This document shows, piece after piece, positions 1 through 5,165 of a stretch of DNA of 5,177 bases. Source of the DNA: Nitrososphaerota archaeon (GTDB lineage: Archaea; Thermoproteota; Nitrososphaeria; Nitrososphaerales; CADDZS01); contig JAJPHP010000046.1 in NCBI GenBank assembly GCA_021325255.1, positions 1 to 5,177 on the forward strand, read 5' to 3'. The notes beneath the pieces were generated by a model that did not search any database, was not told the DNA's origin, and was given only the letters and a program-made list of their open reading frames with translations. Within the stretch, counting starts at the first letter, position 1; the number at the start of each line of letters is the position of its first letter. Position numbers and translations under genes: made by a program.

Positions 1-97
1 ATTGAGACATATCAGAAACTGGATCAACGTCTTTTGGCTGCACCATCAGCCAATGTACAAATCTTTCATCCGGGCGATAGAATATGTGGTTAAGTAA
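1..97 (+). CDS. Possible C-terminal end of an upstream gene (frame uncertain)
   Basis: The left edge is open in several frames, so this call is weak. The + frame starting at base 2 runs to a TAA at 95-97. It ends in a helical, basic tail (…FIRAIEYVVK), and about 60% of its third codon positions are G or C, close to the clear genes here. The + frame starting at base 1 is also open to a TAA at 91-93, but its third positions are only about a quarter GC. A third option is a - strand gene starting at GTG 106 and leaving the window on the left; its translation also reads well, with RPDERFVHWLMVQPKD in the middle. I prefer the + frame on composition alone and recognise no family. Confidence 0.3.
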   Translation, partial: LRHIRNWINVFWLHHQPMYKSFIRAIEYVVK

Positions 98-153
98 ACG
101 GAGCACTCCAAGGACTTAGTTACCGTACTCTACACCATTTTTGCAGTATTCGT

Positions 154-167
154 AGAAACATTTTAAG
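154..167 (+). promoter_or_regulatory. Candidate archaeal BRE/TATA promoter for the cyclase gene
   Basis: The purine-rich AGAAACA at 154-160 runs directly into TTTTAAG at 161-167, which resembles an archaeal BRE followed by a TATA box. A transcript starting about 25 bases downstream, near 190, would have a leader of roughly 65 bases before the TTG start at 258. The match is by eye only, and AT-rich hexamers of this kind are common. Confidence 0.3.
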
Positions 168-231
168 TGAAATCTCAAGGTCAGAAAGTCTTGTGGATTC
201 ATCGAGGGAAGCCCTGATATCCACGGAAATC

Positions 232-240
232 AAAAGGAGT
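232..240 (+). promoter_or_regulatory. Shine-Dalgarno-like site, unusually far from the TTG start
   Basis: AAAAGGAGT is a good match to the 16S rRNA 3' end, but 18 bases separate its last core G from the TTG at 258. The usual distance is 5-10. No ATG, GTG or TTG lies in frame between the site and 258, and the site overlaps an in-frame stop. Either the spacing is tolerated or the site is coincidental. Confidence 0.3.
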
Positions 241-257
241 AGCGACATTCGGTTCAA

Positions 258-1073
258 TTGGATTCAAGCGAATCATTCGTAAAACAGGTCACGTCTTCGA
301 AGGTCTACGATCTGGGTCAACCCTACTTTTGGGGGATGCCTGTCCATCCCGCTGACCCGCCGTTTCTCATTTATCTCTACAGGTATCATGAGCATACAAG
401 CAAACTCTTCGAAAAGATAGCGCCGGGCCTGGGCTTCGCTGACTCTCTTGAGCTCGTCACTACGAGCATGCATTCGGGGACTCATCTTGATGCCTTGTGC
501 CACATGTCACGGAACGGAAAGCTGCACGGGGGAGTAAATGCGGCAGAATTAGAGAGCCACGTCGGCTACACGAAGATGAGCGTCGAAGAGGTTCCTATCA
601 TAGTAAAGCGTGCAGTCCTGCTCGATTTCCCTGCGTACAAGGGAGTGGATATCTTGCCGGAGCGTTACGAAATTACGCCCGCCGATGTCGAGGGCGCAAC
701 TGAAAAGGAGGGCGTGCGGATTAACCCGGGCGATGCAGTCCTAGTCAGGACTGGGTACTCTAGGTATCTCACAACCGATGCTGACGCGTATCTTCACAAA
801 TTTGCTGGCTTGACGGCAGAGGCCGCAAGACACCTTGCTTCGAAGAAGATTTCAGTTGCATGCTCAGACAATCTCGCTTTTGGGGTCCCGAAGCCGTTTG
901 AACTCCACCAAGTGTTTCTTGTTGACAATGGTATCTATATGATAAAGAGCATGAACCTTGAAGAACTCGCAAGAGACAAAGTGTACGTATCGACGCTCAT
1001 AGTTACGCCGCTTAAGATCAGGGGTGCGACGGGGTCGCTCGTCAGACCGATTGCCCTTTGCTCTCTTGGATAA
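258..1073 (+). CDS. Cyclase family protein (kynurenine formamidase-like metal hydrolase)
   Basis: This 271-residue protein belongs to the putative cyclase family (Pfam Cyclase, KynB-like fold). Characterised members are metal-dependent hydrolases that open N-formyl, lactone or cyclic amide bonds; the substrate here is unknown. The fold starts near residue 17 (VYDLGQPYFWGMPVHPADPP). The metal-binding signature H-S-G-T-H-L-D is at residues 72-78 with a further His at 82. The second half has the usual RPGD-like INPGDAVLVRTG (about 155-166), SDN (203-205), H217 before the core strand, and a C-terminal RGATGS.VRPIAL. Length is normal for the subfamily. Position 230 reads Lys (GIYMIKSMNL), where relatives generally have a Glu (…IIENLDL) thought to bind metal, so activity may be changed or lost. 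TTG 258 is the first possible start after an in-frame stop at 240-242. An M20 amidohydrolase gene follows on the same strand. The family is certain; the function is not. Confidence 0.9.
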   Translation: MDSSESFVKQVTSSKVYDLGQPYFWGMPVHPADPPFLIYLYRYHEHTSKLFEKIAPGLGFADSLELVTTSMHSGTHLDALCHMSRNGKLHGGVNAAELESHVGYTKMSVEEVPIIVKRAVLLDFPAYKGVDILPERYEITPADVEGATEKEGVRINPGDAVLVRTGYSRYLTTDADAYLHKFAGLTAEAARHLASKKISVACSDNLAFGVPKPFELHQVFLVDNGIYMIKSMNLEELARDKVYVSTLIVTPLKIRGATGSLVRPIALCSLG

Positions 1074-1248
1074 TTCTAGTCATAAGCAAGCTAGCTGTTG
1101 AATCATATGGTTCCTCTCTCGGGAATGTGCGGTTCGCAACCCTAAAGGATCGAATTACGATCTGGAAACGAAAGAAGGGAATGCGGCTAACCGCAAATCA
1201 GGTAATGAGAAGCAAGTAGTCAGAGAAGTAAGGGAAAAAAGTGAAGAA
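1074..1248. other. Intergenic region with small inverted repeats
   Basis: There are 175 bases between the cyclase stop and the chosen M20 start, and the M20 frame is open back to 1102 without an ATG, GTG or TTG before 1249. Three short perfect inverted repeats occur: TGCG-GTT-CGCA (1128-1138), GATCG-AATTA-CGATC (1148-1162) and TGCGG-CTAA-CCGCA (1182-1195). The TGCGGTT at 1128-1134 is also fully complementary to AACCGCA at 1189-1195, so an outer stem could compete with the local hairpins. I saw no clear TATA box or terminator. Confidence 0.4.
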
Positions 1249-2592
1249 GTGTGGAGAGATCGGAGGAATGAAATCGTACCTTTGGGAAATCAATTGAAAG
1301 AGAATAGTAGTGGCATCAGCATAGCCCACTCACTAGACAAGGAAAAACTGGTCCAGGACTCGCTTGACCTTGTCAATGTGGACAGTCCTACTGGTCGCGA
1401 GGGAGAAGCGGGAGAACTCTACGCGTCAAAGCTCAAAGAGCTTGGCATGAAAGTGGTCCTTCAGGAAGTGGAACAGGGTCGTTACAACGTACTCGCTACT
1501 CTCAAAGGGGAGGATCCAAGCGGGACGGTTCTGATGTTCAACGGACACCTCGACACATCATTTGCCGCAAGTGAAGACCCCTCGATATTGAAAGCCATTT
1601 CTCCAGTGTACAAATTCACGCCGCCTTGGGGGTACATCAAGGACGACTGGTTGTACGGGATGGGTTCTTTCAACATGAAGTCTGCCCTCGCTGCGTACGC
1701 CGCTGCGGTGCGCACAATTCAAGACAAGTCGATAAGGCTTAGGGGAGACATCGTCATCGCGGGAGTCGTTGGCGAGATCGAAAAGACTCAGGTGGATCAA
1801 TATGTCGGGGCGCAATACAGAGGATACGGCCATGGGACCGCATACCTCGTCACCCATGGCGGAACAGCCGACGTCGCGATCTTGGGCGAGCCAACGGGGT
1901 TGAGACTCATGTGCTCCCACAGCGGAAGCTGCTGGTTTAGAATCGGGCTCAAGGGGACGTTGGTTCACACGGGTCACTCCCTCGCAGTGTCAAACGTCAT
2001 CCAGCAGATGAACAGAATCATAACAGCACTTGAAAAGTGGATTCCCGACTACCAGTCACGCTACACCTTCATGGGAGTTAAACCCACCGTTAACGTCGGC
2101 TCGATTGAGGGCGGCTGGCCGTGGCGGGCTTCAAGGACTCCAGGATTTTGCAACTTATACCTCGACGTGAGGTTCCCTCCAAGATATCACGCGCTTGACA
2201 TCAAGGAGGAGGTCGCGAAGGTGCTTCAGACTGTGAAGGCAGAGCAAGGCATCGACGCTGATCTTGACGTCTACGTCACGGATGGATGGTCGGAGGTCTC
2301 ACCTGAGGAATACGTCGCTCAATCGGTGGCAAAATCGCATGAGAATGTGTTCTCAAAACCCGTCGAGAACGTCTACTTCTCGTGGTCGTCGGATGCAAAT
2401 GTTCTCACAAGACACGGGATCACTGCGGTGAATTACGGCCCTTCAGGCGGTCCGGGAAAAGAAACGAGAGGGACAATGTACATTCCCAACCTAGTTGGTT
2501 GCGCGAAGGTCTACCTCCTTTCTGCTCTGGACCTGTGCTCAAAGACAAGGAAGGAGACAGGGAGCGGACTAAAAGCCGGCAAGCAGGTCTAG
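1249..2592 (+). CDS. M20 family metallopeptidase-like amidohydrolase (ArgE/DapE/carboxypeptidase type)
   Basis: This 447-residue cytosolic protein has the M20 two-domain plan. The catalytic part (about 30-220) has N-G-H-L-D at 98-102 (metal His100, Asp102), Y-G-M-G-S-F-N-M-K-S at 136-145, G-E-I-E at 175-178 and G-E-P-T-G at 213-217. A lid domain (about 225-335) carries G-T-L-V-H (His240), and a C-terminal part runs from YFSWSSDAN to a final helix. Family members cleave N-acyl amino acids or peptides with a two-metal centre. Here the bridging Asp is Asn142, the paired Glu-Glu is Glu-Ile-Glu, and the C-terminal His motif reads KETRGTM with no His. This suggests a diverged subfamily with an altered metal site. 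The start is uncertain: GTG 1249 is the first candidate, but TTG 1282 or 1294, after GGAGG at 1262-1266, would also keep the whole domain. There is no in-frame ATG before the core. It may share a transcript with the cyclase gene upstream; the substrate is unknown. Confidence 0.88.
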   Translation: MWRDRRNEIVPLGNQLKENSSGISIAHSLDKEKLVQDSLDLVNVDSPTGREGEAGELYASKLKELGMKVVLQEVEQGRYNVLATLKGEDPSGTVLMFNGHLDTSFAASEDPSILKAISPVYKFTPPWGYIKDDWLYGMGSFNMKSALAAYAAAVRTIQDKSIRLRGDIVIAGVVGEIEKTQVDQYVGAQYRGYGHGTAYLVTHGGTADVAILGEPTGLRLMCSHSGSCWFRIGLKGTLVHTGHSLAVSNVIQQMNRIITALEKWIPDYQSRYTFMGVKPTVNVGSIEGGWPWRASRTPGFCNLYLDVRFPPRYHALDIKEEVAKVLQTVKAEQGIDADLDVYVTDGWSEVSPEEYVAQSVAKSHENVFSKPVENVYFSWSSDANVLTRHGITAVNYGPSGGPGKETRGTMYIPNLVGCAKVYLLSALDLCSKTRKETGSGLKAGKQV

Positions 2593-2663
2593 CCAATACC
2601 TCTCCGCTATTGGAGACGATTGCATTCGAAGAGGAAAACAGAAAAACCTTCTGATTCTCTAAT

Positions 2664-2824
2664 ATGCGGGGTGGAAAAATATCACGCACAAGGACCACAA
2701 TAAGACCGCAGGGCATTTTTGTGCGAATCCGGAGCATGAGATCAGATTCGCGGAGAGCACGGAGAACGGGCAAATCTATTGCTCCGTCTGCAAAGCGCCC
2801 TTTAGGATAGAGCAAAGACAGTAA
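2664..2824 (+). pseudogene. Small zinc-ribbon protein, frame disrupted near its start
   Basis: The frame ending at TAA 2822-2824 encodes HFCANPEHEIRF… followed by GQIYCSVCKAPFRI. This gives four likely zinc ligands, C-x4-H-x14-C-x2-C, and most third codon positions are G or C, as in a real gene. The frame opens only after a TAA at 2660-2662 and has no ATG, GTG or TTG. ATG 2664 lies in another frame, just before a run of five A's (2675-2679). One added A would join MRGGK to NITHKDHNK… and give an intact 53-residue protein with ligands Cys20, His25, Cys40 and Cys43. The cause could be a real mutation, a sequencing or assembly error, or, less likely, a -1 slip or a non-standard start. The role is unknown; such microproteins often bind nucleic acid or partner proteins. 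It lies 71 bases after the M20 gene and converges on the AN1 gene, with 11 bases between the stops. Confidence 0.55.
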
Positions 2825-2835
2825 AGCGCGGCCTC

Positions 2836-3177
2836 TCAGGCTAGCGCCTGCAATACCTCTTCGTTGTACTGCAGGCTGGCTGAAACAAGGCAACTGTGCT
2901 CTGCTAGGTGCAGGGAGCACAGGAAGGAACCGCACGCGCAATAGTATCCAGCCATTTCTTTTGAGCCCTCACAGCGAAAGCAAAAGAGCGTTCTTCCAAC
3001 AATCTTGATTTGCTGTCTTACCTTTGGCTCCAACTCTTGAAACATGTCAGGTTCCTTCGAATCTTTTTGCACTTCATTTTGTCCCGCAATACTCGTCGTC
3101 TTTGTGCGGGGTTCTGATCCTTCGTTTTTCGTAGAGGATGCAGGTGGCTTGGAAGAGGGAGGTGGTAATGCTCTCAT
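2836..3177 (-). CDS. AN1-type zinc-finger protein
   Basis: This 113-residue protein has an N-terminal part (1-45) rich in Pro, Ser, Lys and Thr, probably disordered. A compact zinc-binding domain at 66-96 follows, with ligands Cys66, Cys69, Cys80, Cys82, Cys87, His90, His94 and Cys96: C-x2-C-x10-C-x-C-x4-C-x2-H-x3-H-x-C. This is the AN1 finger layout, although eukaryotic AN1 fingers usually have five residues between the two His, not three. In eukaryotes AN1 fingers occur in stress- and ubiquitin-linked proteins; small stand-alone versions are known in archaea but have no settled function. ATG 3177 has no visible Shine-Dalgarno site. An internal ATG at 3043-3045 (residue 45), with AGGA about seven bases upstream, would give a 69-residue protein that keeps the whole finger and may be the true start. 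The gene is divergent from the HD gene and convergent with the zinc-ribbon ORF. Confidence 0.75.
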   Translation of the reverse strand: MRALPPPSSKPPASSTKNEGSEPRTKTTSIAGQNEVQKDSKEPDMFQELEPKVRQQIKIVGRTLFCFRCEGSKEMAGYYCACGSFLCSLHLAEHSCLVSASLQYNEEVLQALA

Positions 3178-3373
3178 TGTAAGTGTACTGCGACCTCAAT
3201 GCTTGCTAGCCAATTTCACGGATGAGGTCAACTTTGCAAGGCCTTGAGCTCAGAAAGCATTAACCAATGTGGACTGCGAGAGAGAATCCTCCCCGAAAGT
3301 TTTCCACGAGAATATCCCAAATCCAGCGAGGTTAGTTCGAGGCGTGCAGTAAAATCTGCCAAAACTTAACTCA

Positions 3374-3402
3374 GGGGGCTAAATCGTTCAAGTCCAGCCT
3401 CC
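3374..3402 (+). repeat. Stem-loop with a tRNA T-loop-like sequence
   Basis: GGGGGCT (3374-3380) pairs with AGCCTCC (3396-3402) as seven base pairs, including one G·T, around a 15-base loop. The loop contains G-TTCAAGT-C (3386-3394), which matches the tRNA T-loop pattern. No matching acceptor strand, D-arm or anticodon arm lies upstream, so this is not called a tRNA. It may be a degenerate remnant or an unrelated hairpin. Confidence 0.3.
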
Positions 3403-3457
3403 CGGAGCGAAATTTCAAGGAAAAGATAGATAGGGCGCTTTTCTACTTTCTTGTCAT

Positions 3458-3470
3458 CCTAAAGTTTAGG
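3458..3470. promoter_or_regulatory. Palindrome CCTAAA-G-TTTAGG, candidate operator
   Basis: A perfect 6+6 inverted repeat with a one-base spacer ends seven bases before the ATG at 3478. Its position suits a repressor site that blocks transcription or, in RNA, a small hairpin near the start codon. No Shine-Dalgarno site lies between it and the ATG. No regulator can be named, and no second copy was noticed in this window. Confidence 0.3.
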
Positions 3471-3477
3471 TTCTCCT

Positions 3478-4908
3478 ATGCCCTTGCCAGTTGTAAAATC
3501 TCATCATTATTCAAAAAAGACAGCCTCACCTGCGGGCAGGTTTGCACGGCGAAGCGTCAATCTAGGAAGCGCGCGAACCCATAGAGAGACGAAAGACGGG
3601 GAGGGCGCGGAATCCGCTGAAATAAGGGATCCAGTCCACGGATACATCTATGCTTCGCAGGTCGAAAAGACCCTGATCGACACGTCCTCTTTCCAAAGAC
3701 TAAGGAGAATCAGACAACTCGCAGGTTGTCATCTCGTCTATCCCGGCGGACAGCACTCTAGGTTCGAGCACGTAATCGGTTGTATGTACTTGGCAGGTAA
3801 GGTAGGAGCAGTCCTTGAGTCCAGGGATATAGGATTCGCAAGAGAAGACACACAGAAGCTTCGGATCGCGGCACTGCTCCACGACATTGGACACGGTCCA
3901 TTCAGTCACATGTTCGAGGAGGTCCTCTCTGAAAAAACAGACGTCACACACGAAGACATGAGCCAACGTATAATCCGAGAGACAGAGATTGGAGACATCC
4001 TCCAGAGCAATGGGTACTCCAAACGAGAACTGACGGAACTCGCAGTGGCAAAACTTGGAGACAGGCGTCTCGAATACATGAATGATGCTATCGGTGGCGC
4101 CCTCTCCGTCGACATAATGGATTACCTGCTCCGCGATTCTTACTTTACAGGAGTCGAATACGGCAAGGTTGACGTGAGCAGGATAATCAACTCATTCGAA
4201 GTCGTACGGGACAGACTCGCTATAGATCAGGCGGCACTTTTTGCATATGAGGCCCTGATGATAGCTCGTTATCAGATGTTCAGAGCTGTCTACTTCCACA
4301 GAACGGTTAGGGCGGCCGAACTCATGATTATCAAGGCTATGATACTTTCCGACAAGGCGCTACATCTCACAGACCTCTCCCTTGGCAACTATCTCTCGCT
4401 AACCGATGAAGTGACCTTGAACAGGATTGCGAATTTGAATCCAGAGGGAGACGCAGATCTCACTCTCGCTAAGAGTCTCGCTCGCGACTATGAGAAGAGA
4501 AGTCTGCTGAAGTGCGCATTTGAAAAGACGGTTCAGAGGAGAGACAAGTTCCTCACCTCGATTTTCAATCAGAGGAGTTTCAGAGAACAATTCGCTGAAA
4601 GAATTGCAGAAAGTGCAAAGGTGGATCCAAATCAGGTCTACCTTGATGTGCCAACTGCCCCTTCGGTTCCGGTCTCTTCAACCAGAGAATCAACCTCTTC
4701 GGTCACACTTGTGGCTAGGCGCGACGAAAAGCGAGGCAAACCATTCTCGTACACCATTGGTCTGCAGGATCTGCCTCTTGTTGGAACCATAGCAGGCTAC
4801 ATGGACGTGGTGAGAGTATACACAACCGCGAAAAACAGAGCAAAAGTTGAGGAAGCCGCGGGTAAAGTTTTCGGCAAGGAAGGATACGAGACCAGAATTT
4901 CGATGTAG
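3478..4908 (+). CDS. HD-superfamily phosphohydrolase, dGTPase/SAMHD1-like (COG1078 type)
   Basis: This 476-residue protein belongs to the HD phosphohydrolase group that includes dGTPases and SAMHD1, which cleave dNTPs to the nucleoside and triphosphate; other members act on other phosphoesters. The family start EIRDPVHGYI is at 48-57, followed by FQRLRRIRQL (72-81) and the YPGGQHSRFEHVIG block (88-101). The metal ligands are all present: His98 in RFEH, His135-Asp136 in LLHDIGHGPFSH, and Asp212 in VDIMDYLLRDSYFTG. His139 and His144 are also kept. A helical region fills 230-390. The C-terminal part has a Ser/Thr/Pro-rich linker (about 392-410) and a small domain ending in DVVRVYTTAKNRAKVEEAAGKVFG. 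The first 45 residues are basic, Ser-rich and probably disordered; the next in-frame ATG is inside the core (Met103), so ATG 3478 is kept. There is no Shine-Dalgarno site, and a palindrome lies just upstream. It probably controls dNTP levels, but the substrate is unproven. It appears to be transcribed alone. Confidence 0.92.
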   Translation: MPLPVVKSHHYSKKTASPAGRFARRSVNLGSARTHRETKDGEGAESAEIRDPVHGYIYASQVEKTLIDTSSFQRLRRIRQLAGCHLVYPGGQHSRFEHVIGCMYLAGKVGAVLESRDIGFAREDTQKLRIAALLHDIGHGPFSHMFEEVLSEKTDVTHEDMSQRIIRETEIGDILQSNGYSKRELTELAVAKLGDRRLEYMNDAIGGALSVDIMDYLLRDSYFTGVEYGKVDVSRIINSFEVVRDRLAIDQAALFAYEALMIARYQMFRAVYFHRTVRAAELMIIKAMILSDKALHLTDLSLGNYLSLTDEVTLNRIANLNPEGDADLTLAKSLARDYEKRSLLKCAFEKTVQRRDKFLTSIFNQRSFREQFAERIAESAKVDPNQVYLDVPTAPSVPVSSTRESTSSVTLVARRDEKRGKPFSYTIGLQDLPLVGTIAGYMDVVRVYTTAKNRAKVEEAAGKVFGKEGYETRISM

Positions 4909-4960
4909 TATGGCGCCCTCGTATTTGTGAATCATCAGTCAGATTCGGCGGCCGCGTGCC

Positions 4961-4973
4961 TAACTTATTTATT
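4961..4973 (+). terminator. T-rich candidate terminator after the HD gene
   Basis: TAACTTATTTATT lies about 50 bases after the HD stop. Archaeal transcription often ends in short T-rich tracts, so it could serve here. A weak 5-bp inverted repeat, GAATC/GATTC, lies upstream at 4929-4946. The tract also overlaps the end of the small - strand ORF described next. Confidence 0.25.
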
Positions 4974-5120
4974 CAGAAGCAGTCGGTCTATAGGAGAACC
5001 TTTCGATTCGAGTACTTTGTTTTGGCCTCCCCGAAGCGGCAATATCGTGAGATTCATCAAATGAGCCCCAGATAGCGGCCACTTAACGATAGCAATGGTT
5101 TGTGAGGCTCCCAAAAGCAT
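4965..5120 (-). CDS. Possible small protein of 51 residues, unknown
   Basis: On the - strand an ATG at 5120-5118 opens a frame of 51 codons to a TAA at 4967-4965. The protein begins MLLGASQTIAIVKWPLSGAH and ends GSPIDRLLLNK; about 45% of its third positions are G or C, near but below the clear genes. There is no Shine-Dalgarno site. A TATA-like box (AATATAC read on this strand, 5143-5149) is centred about 26 bases before the ATG, the spacing expected for a leaderless archaeal mRNA. No domain, signal peptide or family is recognised. It could be a chance ORF. Confidence 0.25.
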   Translation of the reverse strand: MLLGASQTIAIVKWPLSGAHLMNLTILPLRGGQNKVLESKGSPIDRLLLNK

Positions 5121-5141
5121 GTTTCTCGTGCTCAACAACCA

Positions 5142-5149
5142 TGTATATT
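5142..5149 (-). promoter_or_regulatory. TATA-like box TGTATATT
   Basis: This is the clearest TATA-like element in the right-hand gap. Read on the - strand it fits a leaderless start at ATG 5120. Read on the + strand a start about 25 bases on would fall past ATG 5166, so it fits the + gene less well. The flanks do not form an obvious BRE. Confidence 0.25.
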
Positions 5150-5165
5150 GGAGGAAAATTCTGCC

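Larger units (their letters stand above)
98..257. other. Intergenic region upstream of the cyclase gene
   Basis: About 160 bases without a convincing gene. The region has a short T-run at 138-142, which could end upstream transcription, a TATA-like box at 161-167, and a Shine-Dalgarno-like AAAAGGAGT at 232-240. A TAG at 240-242, in frame with the cyclase gene, sets the upstream limit for its start. Confidence 0.5.
3178..3477. other. Divergent intergenic region between the AN1 and HD genes
   Basis: These 300 bases contain no ORF that looks coding on either strand. They hold a 7-bp hairpin with a 15-base loop (3374-3402) and a 13-bp palindrome just before the HD start (3458-3470). Two overlapping 7-base inverted repeats near the AN1 start (3192-3198 with 3223-3229, and 3198-3204 with 3255-3261) are about what chance would give. 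I saw no strong TATA box on either strand, although promoters for both divergent genes should lie here. Confidence 0.5.

Noticed and set aside
193..282. Short + ORF from GTG 193 overlapping the cyclase start
   Set aside because: Thirty codons or fewer, no motif, and it overlaps the well-supported cyclase gene in another frame.
1128..1142. GGTTCGCAACC resembles a tRNA T-arm
   Set aside because: The loop lacks the A expected at tRNA position 58, and no acceptor, D or anticodon arm is present around it.
1268..1297. ATG 1268 after GGAGG as the M20 start or a leader peptide
   Set aside because: It is out of frame with the M20 gene, encodes only nine residues, and the GGAGG is one base from the ATG, too close to act as a Shine-Dalgarno site.
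2664..2810. A 48-residue Arg/Lys-rich ORF from ATG 2664
   Set aside because: It overlaps the zinc-ribbon frame, has a low-complexity Arg/Ser-rich translation with no motif, and is best explained as the wrong-frame reading of that gene.
3192..3261. Two 7-base inverted repeats upstream of the AN1 gene
   Set aside because: Two or three such matches are expected by chance in 300 bases, and the arms overlap and are widely spaced.
3300..3410. A tRNA gene ending in the T-loop-like hairpin
   Set aside because: The 3' sequence CTCCCGG would need CCGGGAG upstream as the acceptor strand, and none is found; the T-stem does not pair over five bases and the other arms do not fold.
4925..4945. C-box-like TGATGA on the - strand as a box C/D sRNA
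   Set aside because: No D box (CTGA) follows at a suitable distance, and the base before TGATGA does not fit the C-box consensus.
4949..4956. GC-rich palindrome GCGGCCGC as a regulatory site
   Set aside because: A single 8-base palindrome with no repeat or position clue; nothing beyond chance supports it.
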